NCBI RefSeq assembly: GCF_000400465.1
Contig: NW_008806283.1
Span: forward strand, 62,001-126,000
Length of the DNA stretch: 64,000 nt
From: Wallemia ichthyophaga EXF-994
Taxonomy: Eukaryota > Basidiomycota > Wallemiomycetes > Wallemiales > Wallemiaceae
Direction: 5' to 3'
Position 1 is the first letter of the stretch. Every line of letters begins with the position of its first letter. The position numbers were made by a program, and so were the translations under genes. Under the pieces are notes generated by a model. That model saw only the letters and a program-made list of their open reading frames with translations, had not been told where the DNA came from and did no database searches. Below are positions 43,126-55,984 of the stretch, in pieces.

Positions 43126-43825
43126 CTACTGCACAACAAGCACAGGTAGCTTGGTCTGCTCAATCACCGCACTGCTCACGCTCTCGCTAAACAGTTTCTT
43201 CCATTTCCCGAGAATCCTTCTGCCCACGATAACAAGATTGACGTGATGGTAATTGCACACTCTAGGAATAGTGCTCTTAGGATCACCATGTGCGACGTGG
43301 ATAGTCATCTCAATCCCCTTCTTCTGCTCTTGAAGTGTCGCTGTCACTTCTTCCCTCCTCAACTTGAGCTTGTCGAGGGCGACTTGGCGATCCCTAAAGA
43401 ATGCATTGATACGCGGATCAATTGCAGCTCCATCAGTCTTTGCCTCGTCAACACCGACGTAGATTGAATAATCCAAGTGTCTCTCTAGTGGTTTAAGAAT
43501 CGTCACCAGGAACAAATGATCTCCGCTCTGAGTGAGGTTCTCCAAATAATACTCAAGCGCTCCAATAGACTCTGCACTCTCGTCGTACGCTATCAGAACA
43601 CGACGAGTATCACTGCCAAGCTCATGCCCAGACACACCCTTTACCGTGTGGTGCTCTGTTAATGGCAGTGAAGGTTCTCTTGCGCGAATTGGATCTGTGT
43701 TTGTTTAGCAACTCAAACTCCCGCTAAACGTACACTCATCGATTACCTGGTGGAATTTCCTCTTGGCCCTCTTTTTCAGGGAACTTGGACGCTTTTACTG
43801 AGCTATTGCCGAATATGTTGACCAT
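43126..43825 (-). CDS. universal stress protein (UspA) family
   Basis: Exons (minus) 43747-43825 and 43126-43694 (648 nt, 215 aa); intron 52 nt (GTAATC...ACACAG). After a ~60-residue N-terminal extension comes a Usp fold: RRVLIAYDESAESIGALEYY, DHLFLVTIL, IHVAHGDPKSTIPRV, and C-terminal NLVIVGRRILGKWKKLFSES with SSAVIEQTKLPVLVV. The G-2x-G-9x-G-S/T nucleotide loop is incomplete (GRRILGKWKKLFSES), so ATP binding is uncertain. Fungal Usp proteins of this type are common but functionally obscure. Regulation not visible. Confidence 0.9.
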
Positions 43826-44110
43826 TATGTGTTGCGTGTTCGTGACTGTTACAATTCACACTATATATCCCATATTAACCCACCTCCTTCTCACGCTGCA
43901 CATCTGACCAGCAAGACATTCATGACATAACCTCCAAGACATTAATAATGCTTTTCACTCTCACCAATAGAGTTTCAATAAATTATATTTGTATGTGTAT
44001 TGTATTGTGTATATTACAAATGACAACAAAGTCAATAAAGCAAACAAAGATGAAAATTTAGCTATAAATCAAGTTCCATGTGACATTTGAGTATCCAAAT
44101 CAACTCACAC

Positions 44111-46108
44111 CTACTTGGCAAAGACTTCCTTCCTTGACGGCGAGTTAGCTCTGGTGTTGGGTCGGTGAGAAGCCGGTGTATTATGAGAACTACCTCCCGC
44201 ATTAGCGTTAGGTTGAGGTGTAGAGTGATTGCTATAATCCATACTTTCATCATCCTCATCTTCCCTGTCATCTCTATCATAACTCGTATTGTTACTATTG
44301 CTATTGCGCGTGTTGTGTTGTCCCAACTTGCCCCCTGTCCCGTTTTGTCCAGACTTGCGCAGGTATCGCTGTCGTACTTGGTGGTACGAGCGAGTTCCCA
44401 CCATCTTGCTCACCGCATCCCATTTCTGTCCATGGATTGACACCGCTTTCGCGAGGAGCGCATCTTCCGCACCTGTCCACTTAGTGTATGGCGCACGCGA
44501 ATTGTTCGAAGGTCCCACTGGTCGCATTGAAGTGAACCCAGCTGGTGGGATGCTGAATGCTGCCGATGGGTGATGCGAGGGGTGTTGCTGCATTGGATGA
44601 GGGGCGACAATTGAAGGTGGAGGTTGAGGTGTATTTTGTGTGTGTTTTGTAAGTTGTGTGTGTTGTATTTGTGGTGTTTGTCCTTCCTGTACGCTTTGTA
44701 CTCCCGCTCCTTGCTGTGGATGCACTACTGCCTGTTGAGGCATTGGAGGTGTCGCACTCACCCCTAAACCACTCATTCCCACTCCCGGCTCAGTCTTTAC
44801 GCGTGGGCTGCTTGCATCCGTCTTAGGTGTGCCCCATGTGAGTCGCTTCTTCGTTGGGGATTCAACAGGCGAAGAGGGCGTCGGCGGGGAGCTGCCTCTC
44901 AGTCGCAGTGGTGGTCCCAACTCGTTGATATGCTCTCTATCCTTCTCGAGTGCGTTCAGCTTAGGTGGCAGCGCATACGAGCTCGTCGGTGTTTCATTAT
45001 TGCTCTGTTCCACTGCGTGATCGGCGAGAAAATCAAGCGCCGACCCCTTGTTGTCCTGCTGCTGCTCCTTCATCTGTGTTGTTGGTTTCGTTGGACTCGA
45101 ATTGTAGTGTAGATATGGATCCTCGTTCCTGTTCTCCCCACCAGTAACGTAATTCTTTCTGTCAGTGCTGTTAGATATGGTGTTGATTGCTGGTAGTCTT
45201 CTTCGCTTCGGCGAGGTTTGAGGGGATGGGGAGTATGGTCGAGGCTTGGTAGGCGATCTGCTCACACTGCGCCCGTGCTGGTTGTCAAAGACGGAAGTAG
45301 CTGCATTTATGAGATTCTCTATGCCATTGTGCTGCTGCTGTTTGGGCGTGGAGGATGACGCACTGTGCATGGCTTTGCGCCGCGATATCTGCTTGGGTTG
45401 GAGCGATGACTGTTCTTCAGGGTTATTGGATTTGCGAATAAGCGTGTTTAAACGTTTGGAAGCAAGGAGTAGATGCTCAGCGCGTGCGTCACCCATCCCA
45501 TACTGATCAGAGCGTGAACCATCACCGTCATGCCAAGCAGCGTCTTTCCAGGCCTCAATACCTGGATGAGCTTTGGTGATGAGCGTAGCGCGTATCTGAC
45601 GTAATTCATTTTCTAATCTATTCGCCCTACGTAAGGCTTCCTCGAGCTGTCTCTGGTGTTAAAAAAAAAAAAAGCGGAAATAAAAAAAAGCACCAACCTT
45701 ATTTTTAAGAACACGCTTATCGCCAACTAGCATTCTGTTCTCAGATTGAATATCTTGGTGAAGTACAGAGGTACCTTGAGGCTCAATCTCATCGTGAGCT
45801 TCCCAGCGAGTGAGGCGTGCATCCCATCGAGATCTCTCCAATTTCCAAGAAAGAGCTTCGGCTTGCCTCTTCAACGACTCCAGCTCAATTTTATCGATAT
45901 TGTTATTTGTGTGAATTGATTGTTTTGACAGTGTGTTTGAAGATTCAATAGCGTGATTTAATAATTTCAGTGAAGTGGCGTATAGGAATGGTGCATCCCC
46001 GTGTTTGTCATCTAATACCGCTCTTAACCCACTCAACTCACTCAAACTCAATAGATTTCCCCCTGGCTCCGATGGCTCAGAAATAGGTGATGGCGGGTTC
46101 TTGCTCAT
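44111..46108 (-). CDS. Myb/SANT-domain protein
   Basis: Exons (minus) 45698-46108 and 44111-45652 (1953 nt, 650 aa); intron 45 nt ending in a long pyrimidine tract and AACACCAG. The N-terminal ~200 residues are helical and probably coiled coil (LESLKRQAEALSWKLERS, RQLEEALRRANRLENELRQ). The middle is disordered, Pro/Ser-rich. One SANT/Myb repeat lies near residues 525-580: YTKWTGAEDALLAKAVSIHG, QKWDAVSKMVGTRSYHQVRQ, with the three spaced Trp/aromatic positions. The tail is D/E then N/S-rich. Likely a nuclear DNA-binding or chromatin factor; targets unknown. The ~300 bp to SEC27 is a shared divergent promoter. Confidence 0.82.
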
Positions 46109-46409
46109 TGGTCGTTCTAGTCTAAGATATAATTTCCTGTAACTTCCTTATTTAGCAATTATTTTATATATTCGGCGTGTTTGGCGATTTGTTAATTTGA
46201 TTTTGTGATGGTGGATACTCAATCAACTTAACATTTTGATTTCTGAGATTTGATTTTTTATTTTTTATAAATATAAAGATGAGTAGAATTTGGAAATTCA
46301 GGTGTTATAGCTGCTAAGCTACATACTCGTACAACTCACACACTCAAATCTCTACTCCCTGTTATTCCCATCTATCACCCCAACCACCATCATTTAAATT
46401 ACTTTTAAA

Positions 46410-49005
46410 ATGCAATTGGATGTAAAAGTGAGGCTATCGGAATACACAAGACACCCTTAACACCCCCTCACAGCGACAATTCTTTAATCGCAGTGAACGT
46501 GTCAAATCGGTCGATTTCCATCCAACAGAACCTTGGTTATTGGCTGGTTTGTATAATGGATCTGTTGTCATTTACAATACATCCACCAATAACCCTGTAA
46601 AATCATTCGAAGTCACCGATGTTCCCGTACGCTGCGTACGCTTCATCCCAAGAAAGAATTGGTTTGTTGCTGGCTCTGATGATTTCCAATTGAGGTTAGT
46701 GGCTAATTGTTATGATTCCCATCCTCTCACTCTCCCCCTTTAGATGCTTCAACTACAACACCTCGGACAAGATCTCTTCCTTTGAGGCTCACCCAGATTA
46801 TATCCGCGCTTTGGCTGTACACCCAACTCTCCCATACGTTATCACTGGTTCTGACGATATGTCCATCAAGCTCTGGAATTGGGAGAAGCAATGGCGCTGT
46901 CAGCACATCTTTGAAGGCCATACGCACTACATCATGAATATTGTCTTCAATCCAAAGGATACCAACACCTTCGCTTCTGCTTGCTTAGATAGGACTGTAA
47001 AAGTCTGGTCTTTGGGCGCTGTAAATGCCAATTTTACCTTAGAAGCACACGATAAGGGTGTAAATTATGTCGAGTACTATCACGGCAACGATAAACCCTA
47101 TATCGTTACTACCGGTGATGATAGACTTGTCAAGGTCTGGGATTACCACTCTAAATCTCTCGTTCAGTCTATGGAAGGTCACACTTCAAACGTCTCATTC
47201 GCCATATTCCACCCTTCCCTACCACTTATCATTTCTGGCGCTGAAGATGGCACTGTTAAGGTGTGGAACAGCAGCACTTACAGACTCGAGCAGACTTTGA
47301 ACTACGGTCTAGAGAGAGCTTGGTCGGTTGCTTATTCAAAGTCTATCAATGACGTCGCTGTCGGTTTTGATGAGGGTGCTGTAGTTTTCAAGGTGAGCAA
47401 CTGTGTTCTATAGGCACTCACACTCACACTCAACAGCTCGGTCGCGAAGATCCAACCTTCTCAATGGACTCCTCTGGTAAAGTCATCTACTCACGCAACA
47501 GTGAAATCTTCGGTGCAAATCTTCAAACACTCGACCAAGATGACCTCGTCGATGGCCAGCGTATACCATCTCAAGCTCGTGAACTCGGTAATACTGAGGT
47601 TTTCCCACAATCAATTCAACACTCACCCAACGGTCGCTTTGTGACGGTTTGTGGTGATGGCGAATACATCATCTACACTGCACTCGCATGGCGCAACAAA
47701 TCATTCGGTCTCGCTACATCCTTCGCTTGGGCTGGAGATAGCAACACGTACGCAGTACGCGAACCAAGTGGAAAGCTACGTGTTTTTAAGAATTTTAAAG
47801 AGAAGAATGCCCCTAAGGTAGCCAATAATACGGGTGGAATTACTAGTGTTTTTGGCGGTTCACTTCTTGGTATTGCCGGGAATGGTTGGATTATGTTCTG
47901 TGATTGGGAGAGTGGAGATATAGTAAGATGGATTGAAGTAGATGCCTCGCAAGTGAGCTGGTCACCTAATGGCGACTACGTTGCCATTATTTCCCCTGAC
48001 TCCGCCTACATGCTCCAATTTAACCGCGATGCATACGATCAACACGTTGCGAATGGTGCTGATTTCGGTGATGAGGGTGACGAAGAAGCATTCGAGGTTG
48101 TTTCAGAAATCAGCGACTCAATCAGTACTTGTAAATGGCTCGGTGATTGTCTCATCTACGTATCGACGTTAAACAGATTATGTTATGTGTTGGGTCATAA
48201 GTCCCAGCCACTCAATCACTTTGACGGGCCGCAGTATCTCCTCGGATACATTGGTACTCAGAACCGCATCTATGTGATGGACAAAGATCTTCAAATCAGG
48301 TCATACGCACTCGCGAAATCGCTCATTGAATATGAATCAGCTATCCTCAGCCAGGACTTTACCCTCGCAGAAAACATCCTTCCTAGGATACCAGCCGATC
48401 AGAAGAACAGGATAGCAAGATTTTTGGAAGACGAGGGATTGAAAGAGTTAGCGATGAGCGTGGCAACAGACCCAGACCAGAAATTTGACCTAGCAGTAGA
48501 ACTCGGCAAGCTCGACGAAGGCAATGCGCTAGCTAGTCAGTCAGTGTCTGCAGATTCGCAGAACAAGTGGCGCACATTGGGCGACAAGGCACTCGAGAAA
48601 TGGGATATCAGTCTATCTGTGGAGTGTTACAAAAAGGCAAGCGACCTCGAAGCGTTGCTATTAGTATATACAAGCAGTGGCGATAAGGGCGGTATGCAGG
48701 AACTAGCAGAATTGGCGATACAAGCCGGACAGAATAACATCGCATTCGCCGCACTCTTACAACTGGGACAGCCGGGCGAGTGTGTTGATTGCCTCCTGCG
48801 TAATCAACGTTACGCAGAGGCTGGACTATTCGCTAGTACGTATTGCCGAGACAAGATTCAAGAGTGTACAGCAGCGTGGAAGAGCAGCTTGTTGGGGGAG
48901 AAGAAGGATAAGATTGCAAAATCTATCGGTGATCCTGAAAACCAGCCTGAATTGTTCAGCAATAGCAATAGCAATAGCCATAATAATCTGATCGATGTTG
49001 AGTAG
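46410..49005 (+). CDS. SEC27: coatomer subunit beta-prime (Sec27/COPB2)
   Basis: Exons 46410-46427, 46474-46694, 46744-47391, 47436-49005 (2457 nt, 818 aa); introns 46, 49 and 44 nt. Exon 1 encodes only MQLDVK, joined to [20 protein letters not shown], as in all beta'-COP. The first WD40 propeller is clear ([72 protein letters not shown]). The second propeller and alpha-solenoid follow ([20 protein letters not shown]). The tail ends in a Ser/Asn repeat. It is part of the COPI coat that binds KKxx signals for Golgi-to-ER return. Confidence 0.98.
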
Positions 49006-49424
49006 ATGTAAAATGAATTTTGTCTCTTTTAAGTAATTTAGCTCTTTTAATGACCGCATCGGAATAAAGATCGGCAATTAGATAAATTACGCAAATGTCT
49101 TAATTTAATTCGCCGGAAGTGCTCTTAATTAGGTGGGCGTGCAAAATTTTCACAGGTGCACAGAAGGACCTAAGAAGTCCGCCTGGACGTAGAATGCAAT
49201 TGAAAAAGCACACTACTATATTCGGTTGCAATTTCCGATGACACTTACTATATTTAGCATGCATTCTTCACACTGGGTTGTGATATCATCACATCGCCGT
49301 TCTTCGTCCTTCGTTCTGGATTGGCATGTATTGAGAATGAGTTGAGTCAACCGATAGCCGCTTACAATCCTAACAACAACCAACAGCCGCTAAAGGAGGA
49401 GCAACAGACAAAGAAAGCCACTCG
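49006..49424. other. intergenic region, promoter of the transporter gene
   Basis: About 420 bp of AT-rich sequence between the SEC27 stop and the transporter start. It has no supported frame or RNA gene. Confidence 0.5.
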
Positions 49425-51289
49425 ATGAAATCTGATAATAAATCGCAGACGCAGAGCAATAAGGTTTGTGGAGGTATTTGATCGGTGTGAACTGCTGCTA
49501 ATAACGCCTACAGTCTAGTACTTCTGTACAGGCTAACAACCGCAACGATATCGCGATACAAACGTCACCAGCACTCTACGACAACAGTGATGGCCTTCTC
49601 GGTCCGTCGAGCACGTCGCTCCATCAGCAACACCAGCCACATCAGGGCGTATATCTCAATCGCAGCAACTCTCACGCAGACGGCCGCTCGCGCTCTGTAT
49701 CCTTCGCCAGCACAGCGGCACCATCGCGTGTTTCACCAAATGATCCCTATGCCGCGTTTAGATCAAAGTCTACAATATCCTTAGCGCTGCCTACGGGTGA
49801 TGCTATCGAGGTCGAGGATGAGCCTGACCAGCTCCCAGAGCACAAGGAGAGTCGCGAGAAGACGCCGTCTCCCCAGCAGCCATCGACGCGGATACAGATA
49901 TTTAAGAGGATGTGCATCATCAATCTTGTGGCTTTCTCTTTCGGTATCGATGCCACGCTTTGGCTGCCAAGTGTCTACAGCTTCATTCTCACAGTGCGTC
50001 CGAACGACGCGGACAAATATCTCGCTGTGACACAGGCTGTCAGCGCACTCGCGCAGCTCATAGTCTCCCTCAGCATCGGTGTCTTTGCAGCAAAAGTGCG
50101 CTCGCTGAAATGGACCATCGTCGTCTGTATCTCGCTATCGTTCGCTGGTAACTTCCTCTATTCGTGCGCAGGTGTCGGTGCGATTGGCAATGTAGGGGCG
50201 ATTATAGGCGGTAGGATTCTCTGCGGTGTGGCTTCCGGCAGCTCTGGTCTCGCGATGGGTTTTATCGCCATTTCCACAGCCAACGTCGATAGACTGGAGG
50301 CGCTTTCGCAGTACAGAACGTATGCGGGTATAGCGCTAGTGCTCGGTCCTGCTCTCAACGCCCTCTTCGGTCTGATCGATGTCCAGATTGGGAACTACCA
50401 GGTCAACGAGAACAACGCACCGACATACTGTTCTTCGTTTATCATGGCCTTTCTCTCAATCCTACTCGCAGTCTTCCTCAGCAACAAGACTAAACCAGCT
50501 CCGAACCCGATCTTACCTGCTATCGAGTTCTTCAGGAGAGGCCACTACGGACCATCGCTGATCATCCTCTGTTCCATGCTCAGCAGCTCTTATGTCTCCG
50601 CTCTCATCCTTTACGTACTCCCAGACCGTCTCAGCAGTTTCTGGGGCTTCAGCACGGGTGTGCAGGCTGGATTGCAAACAGCAGTCTATGCAGCAGGCTT
50701 AATTGGTAGTCTGCTCAGCTCGTACATTCGTGACGGACTAGGACGACTTGTCCTCAAGATCACCTCATGGAAGGTGGGCGTCGATCGAGTAACGCTTCTC
50801 GAGCGCGCCAAGACAGACGGCGGCGTGAGCGCCGGTGCGCCTCTCTATACGGGTATTGGACTGGAGATTCTACTTGGTATTGTATCCTTCATGTGGGTCA
50901 GTCTAGGGTTAATAGCGATGATGATCTCGTTCGGATGCGATTTCGCTTATGACAGCTCACAAGCGGGCACTGCAGCAGGATTTCTTATCGGATGTGCTAT
51001 CGTTATGGTTGGATATAACATCCAAGCAGCCGTCCTGCCCACTCTGTTCTCCAAATCACTGCCAAATGACCTCAGAGTCAGTCTCACCCCATGGTACGGC
51101 GCTACGGTGGCCATGGGCAAGATTCTCGCACCGCTTATCACGGAGGCTATCACTGGTGCTACACCTACTGGCGGTCGCACGGGTGGGAACCAGCTCGGCG
51201 GATATGCGTTGGCACTGGGCGTTAGCGCTATAGGTGTAGTAACTACCTATTGGGTGAAATATCACCTGTCGCATGCTACAGCGTCGTAA
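49425..51289 (+). CDS. major facilitator superfamily transporter, MFSD8 (CLN7)-like
   Basis: Exons 49425-49463 and 49514-51289 (1815 nt, 604 aa); intron 50 nt (GTTTGT...CTACAG). Residues 1-145 are a disordered, Ser/Gln-rich cytosolic region. About 12 hydrophobic helices follow, starting INLVAFSFGIDATLWLPSVY. The loop-2/3 region and GRILCGVASGSSGLAMGFIA, then YRTYAGIALVLGPALNALFG, resemble the lysosomal MFSD8 group. The helices are typical of an MFS porter (GIGLEILLGIVSFMWV, GCAIVMVGYNIQAAVLP). Substrate unknown. A vacuolar location is inferred only from the MFSD8 resemblance. No signs of transfer. Confidence 0.85.
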
Positions 51290-51469
51290 TCTGGTGTGGC
51301 TTACATTTTCATACATGCATACACACACTCACGCTTACACCCATATTCAACTCTCACACCCCCTTGACATACGGATATACACAGCAGACAGCAGACAGCA
51401 CACAGCACGCGTAATTTATTACATATTTTTTACTCGGATAGAAAATAATAACACATTTCCATCTTCATA

Positions 51470-53703
51470 ATGCATTTCCCATTTTCTGTTTTCATCGAAT
51501 TTTCATTTTCGCTTATCTTATCGGCGTCGCTTACGTCATTACAACCATCAAAAGACATTAAAGGAGATATGTTGAGCTGTATATTTGGCAGAAACCACAG
51601 CAGAACGGGCTTTACACCGCCCATTGAACACTTGCCCACGTTGGAGATCAAGGAGCCGCTGCAGACATCCCGCACAGAGCTCGATGAGAGACTTGCGGAT
51701 TTGAGGGAGCTGCTTATAGACAGCAAGCTGGACTACTACCTTATTCCCACCACTGATGCCCATGCTTCAGAGGAGGTAGCGGCTGCCGATGCCCGACTAA
51801 GCTTTGTATCTGGGTAAATCAACGGTTTACAAGACGCGAGCTATCCCTGACGCTCCCATAGCTTCACCGGCAGCTCTGGAATTGCGATAGTGGGTCAGCA
51901 CGCTGCACACCTATGGACCGACTCGCGCTACTTCATACAAGCAGAACGCCAACTCAGCGACGCGTGGACGCTGCACAAGGACGGGCTTCCTGGAGTTCCT
52001 ACGTGGCTTGAGTGGCTCAAGGGACTGTGCTGCTGCAGAATCGGTGTCGATCCGAAGCTGGTCGCATACACACAAGCACAGGCCATAGGTGACAACCTAC
52101 GTGAGTCAGACTGTGTGCTAGTCCATACGCACAACCTCGTCGACCGCATCTGGTACGACAGACCGCATCTGCCACTCAAGCCGCTTTTCGAGCTGAGAGT
52201 GCAGTTCGCGGGAGTTCATGCATCGCAGAAGCTGCACAGCGTCGATGCATATCTGGGTAGCAAGCGCGCACTCATCGCTACCGCTCTCGACGATGTGGCC
52301 TGGACGCTTAATCTGAGGTGGGAGGGTGTGTGCTGGGTGACACACTAGCTAATCCGAATACAACTTCACTTGCAGATGCCACGGGAGCGTTCCTTTCAGC
52401 CCCGTATTCTACTCCTATCTCTTTCTCTCGCAGGCTAAGAAGATATTGTTCGTGCACAAGCAGCAGCTCACTAAGGACGTCAGCGCATACCTGCACGAGC
52501 TGGGCGTCGAGGTTGACGATTACGACGCTGTGGACAGCAGGCTGAAAGAGGTGTCAGAGGGGTTCACTACGGTGCTCGCATCCCAGTCTGTCTCCTATGC
52601 CGTAGCAGCCGACTGCACATTCGAACGCATCAGGACTACCACCTCGCCTATCACGCTGTGGAAAGCTGTGAAGAATGAAACGGAGCTGCAGGGAGCTCGC
52701 GAAGCATACAAGCGAGATGGACTAGCTTTTGTCCGTTTCCTCGCATGGCTCGATGGACAGGTCAGAGCGGGAAACCCCAACCTCACCGAGTGGACAGTCA
52801 GTGGCAAGTTTGACGAGTTCAGGAAGGCGTTGCCCCTGTTCAAGGGTCTGGCGTACGAGAACATCTCTGCAACAGGCGCCAATGCAGCTCTGCCTCACTA
52901 CGCAGCTGGTCCTGATGCTCCCAAACTCGATCTGAGCACGCCTTACTTGAAGTAAGGAGACTCTTTGCAATGCATACGCAGCTTTGTTCGCTTTGCTCAC
53001 ACACCTCAGTGACTCTGGCGGACAGTATCTTGATGGGACTTGCGATACTACGCGCACTGTCCACCTGGGCACCCCGACAGCTGAGCAGAAGGTAGCGTTC
53101 ACGCGTGTCCTCCAGGGACACATCGCCATAGACTCGCTCGTCTTCCCTGAAGGCACGACTGGTGGCCATATCGACGTGCTCGCGAGACGTCCACTGTGGC
53201 GTGAAAACCTCGACTATGGCCATGGCACTGGGTGTGTGGGGCTTTTTTTTTTGTGGTTGCACCTGCTCACAACTCAATACAGACACGGCATAGGCTCGTA
53301 TTTGAACGTACACGAGGGACCACATGGGATTAATAAGGGTGTGACATTCGCTGAGCACCCACTGCGTATCGGTTGCATCAACTCGAATGAGCCTGGATAT
53401 TGTGAGACGTGAATTTTTTATCGATAGTATAACCACTCACGAGAGCTATCTACAGACGCCGAGAACAGATTCGGAATGCGCATCGAGTCTGTCGTCGCAG
53501 TTCAGGCGGCTGAACAAGAAGGTTGGCTGAAATACGACCGCTTGACTCAGGTTCCGATCGACAAACGTCTCGTCGACTTTGGGTTGCTGGACAAGTCAGA
53601 GAGGAATTGGCTCGAAGCGCACAACCAAGATGTCAAGAGAATGCTGTTGCCAATGCTAGATAAGTCTGAGACACTCGCGAAAGAGTGGTTGGAGAGGGTG
53701 TAA
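51470..53703 (+). CDS. Xaa-Pro aminopeptidase P (M24B)
   Basis: Six exons: 51470-51813, 51862-52317, 52376-52951, 53010-53231, 53283-53401, 53456-53703 (1965 nt, 654 aa). Starting instead at the ATG 51569 gives 621 aa, the usual cytosolic length. The first 33 residues are hydrophobic and could target an organelle. The C-terminal pita-bread domain has all five metal ligands: the two Asp in [12 protein letters not shown], His in GHGTGHGIGSY, Glu in NSNEPGYYAE and Glu in GMRIESVV. It removes N-terminal residues before proline using two Mn/Zn ions. Its last exon was copied, inverted, to 60.3-60.5 kb. Confidence 0.95.
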
Positions 53704-53754
53704 TGACATGATGAATCAAGTGTACATGCTATGCTACAATAACAATCTTTGCTT

Positions 53755-54742
53755 TCACAAACTCGCTTTCGCACCGCTTGCCATAGTCACGCGCTCAATT
53801 TCGGGTATCTGATCAGGCGCATCGATGCGAAAATGCGGGATAGTGTCGAATGCTATAGAGGCCACACGAATCATAACACGTCTGCAAGGTCAGTCTGTGA
53901 GTAGATGAATCAGGCACACACGTAACCCACGCTGTGAATCCCAGTATCGGCTTGACGCCATTTCGACCAGTTTCGAAGACGTGTTTGCGGAGGTGGTGAG
54001 AAGGTGCGACTGGGTCTATGTCGTCGAAGTGCTGCGTGCGAGAGCGGGAGTGTGAGTGTTAGTGGTGATGTGAGGACTACAACCCACCCAGTGATAGATA
54101 TCGTCCGGGCTCTCGAGGTGCTTCAGCCGTAGGAGAAGGCTGTCTGCTTTGTGACAAAGGAAAGATTGGAGGGGATGAGAGAACAGCCTCTGCACTGTAA
54201 TGTGATCAGTGGAGTATCACCAACATAGGCACACACCCTCATCCTCATTCAACATCGGCACCAACGCCCTATCGGTAATGAGACATACTACCGGCCACAC
54301 TGTCAGCGCCGACGCGTTCGAGTATGCGAGGTGGGGCGGGAGCGTGGCCACATAGCGCACGCGCTGCAAATCACTACGCGGCAAACCTACCTCCTCTTCC
54401 GCTTCACGACGAGCTGTGTCCTCTGGAAAAATATCTTGCTCGTCGCGCTTGCCGCCTATTAGACAGGTATCGGATGGATATGCGCTGAGTAGCGGGCTCC
54501 GTTGGGATAACAAGACGTGGAGATCAGAGAGACGCCCTACAAATATCGCTACCATTACAGCCGCATGCTTGCCCGTGGATGACGAGGGATAGCGCGTGCG
54601 CGGGATGGATGCTTCCGATAGTCGCTGCAAGTAGCTGCATCCCTGAGCGGAGGCAGAGATAACACAATAACACCCACGCCTTCGAATTTTCATTCAGTCC
54701 GGCCACGTCGTCCAGTTTGAGAGAATGTGCGTGTGAGGTCAT
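53755..54742 (-). CDS. Nudix hydrolase, CoA diphosphatase type (Pcd1/NUDT7-like)
   Basis: Five exons (minus): 54678-54742, 54237-54634, 54088-54194, 53922-54031, 53755-53881 (807 nt, 268 aa); introns 43, 42, 56 and 40 nt. The Nudix box is GGKRDEQDIFPEDTARREA followed by EEEVGL, with the expected REx2EE core. Before it comes HVLLSQRSPLLSAYPSDTCL, the UPF0035-like CoA-pyrophosphatase signature region, and after it YVATLPPHLAYSNASALTVW. The tail is unusual in ending on AGAKAS-like residues (ASGAKASL) with no clear SKL. It likely hydrolyses CoA or its oxidised forms, often in peroxisomes. Convergent with the aminopeptidase, 51 bp between stops. Confidence 0.88.
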
Positions 54743-54847
54743 CGACGTTCTTATCAGGGATGGTGCACATTTTAATCGTCATCGTTATTCTTACAATACA
54801 TCAAAACATAAAGAATAAGAAAAAAACATTTACAAATCCTACTGCAG

Positions 54848-55831
54848 TCACGCAACAAAAACAGCAGGATCGACGCGTGCATCCTCAACGCATCTGTCGA
54901 AATACCGTTTCCTCAACTCTGCATCCTCAGCCTGTTTTACCAGCTCAATCTGTGCATACTCATTCCAGTAAGCGCCTCCAGGTAAATTTTCTTTCGGTTC
55001 ACTTGCAAGATGCAAACCCGGCGCAGCGCCTTCTGCTGGCGTTCTTCCAAAATAGCTCATAATGTAAGTAAAGGGGTAGGTAATGAGCCAAGAGACCCCA
55101 TAGTGCGCCTTATCGGTGATGGTAGTGTTGACCGCGCCTGGATGGTATACCCCGACCCAAATGTGCTTGTCAGCAAGGCGCTGCTGCAGTTCTTTTACTA
55201 CCACGTTCAACAGCAGTTTCGAGTCGGCGTAAATGGCGAAAGCGTTGATAACATAGCCATAAACGTTCCAGCTGTCCCTAAGCGGAGTCCTCTTGTTTGG
55301 AGGTGGGCGACTGGGCAGTGAGGTGAACATATATGCACCAGAGCCAGTAAAAATGATACGCGAGTCTGTTGAGTTAAGACAAGGCAAGAGGTGGCTAATC
55401 AAGGCAAGATGACCGATCACATTACATGCATACGTCATCTCAAGCCCGTCTGCACTGCTGCTCGAGGCCGTGTTGGGCGATATGAGACCTGCGTTCAAGA
55501 ACAGCGTGTCGATTGTGCGCGCGTCTTCTGCCTGCTCAGTCCAGCGCTGGCCGAAAGAACGGACTGAGTTGAGAGAAGAGAGGTCGATTTGCCACAAGTC
55601 AACAACCAAGTCGGGGCACCTTTCTTTTATCTCAGAGCGTGCCGCTTCTCCTTTGTCCATCGAGCGGCAGCCCATCACAAGCCTCTTGACGCCACTTTGG
55701 GCGACGTGGTCACACATAGCCAATCCGATCCCAGCATTCGCGCCAATGCAGATTATCGTCTTTCCTCGAAAGGCGTTGCTGTTGATGTTGTTGATTTTCT
55801 TGTTACTATCCTTTTCGAATGCACTAAACAT
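54848..55831 (-). CDS. short-chain dehydrogenase/reductase, retinol-dehydrogenase-like
   Basis: A 327-aa protein from the ATG at 55831. The same frame is open to an ATG at 55984 (51 more residues), which lies in low-quality sequence before the fold and is less likely the start. The Rossmann motif is IGANAGIGLAM (GxxxGxG), with LVMGCRSMDKGEAARSEI, DLSSLNSVRSF, LFLNAGL (NAG) and the catalytic YADSK (Tyr-x-x-x-Lys) preceded by TGSGAYMF. It resembles light-dependent-protochlorophyllide/retinol-type SDRs of the RDH11-14 and Ustilago type. NADP(H)-dependent reduction of a lipophilic carbonyl is expected. A moderately hydrophobic helix near residue 270 (GVSWLITYPFTYIMSYF) could anchor it to a membrane. 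Confidence 0.85.
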   Translation of the reverse strand: MFSAFEKDSNKKINNINSNAFRGKTIICIGANAGIGLAMCDHVAQSGVKRLVMGCRSMDKGEAARSEIKERCPDLVVDLWQIDLSSLNSVRSFGQRWTEQAEDARTIDTLFLNAGLISPNTASSSSADGLEMTYACNVIGHLALISHLLPCLNSTDSRIIFTGSGAYMFTSLPSRPPPNKRTPLRDSWNVYGYVINAFAIYADSKLLLNVVVKELQQRLADKHIWVGVYHPGAVNTTITDKAHYGVSWLITYPFTYIMSYFGRTPAEGAAPGLHLASEPKENLPGGAYWNEYAQIELVKQAEDAELRKRYFDRCVEDARVDPAVFVA

Positions 55832-55984
55832 GGTGGTAATACTGATAGCGATGGATTGCTGACTTGAGATTACTTGGAGAAAAATTGAGTCAATTAATGG
55901 ATGCAATTGAGCATTTCGTACATATTCATGAACCTTTTCTGTTGTCATCTTAATCCCATGATTACCGAAACCAAGACCGGCCAT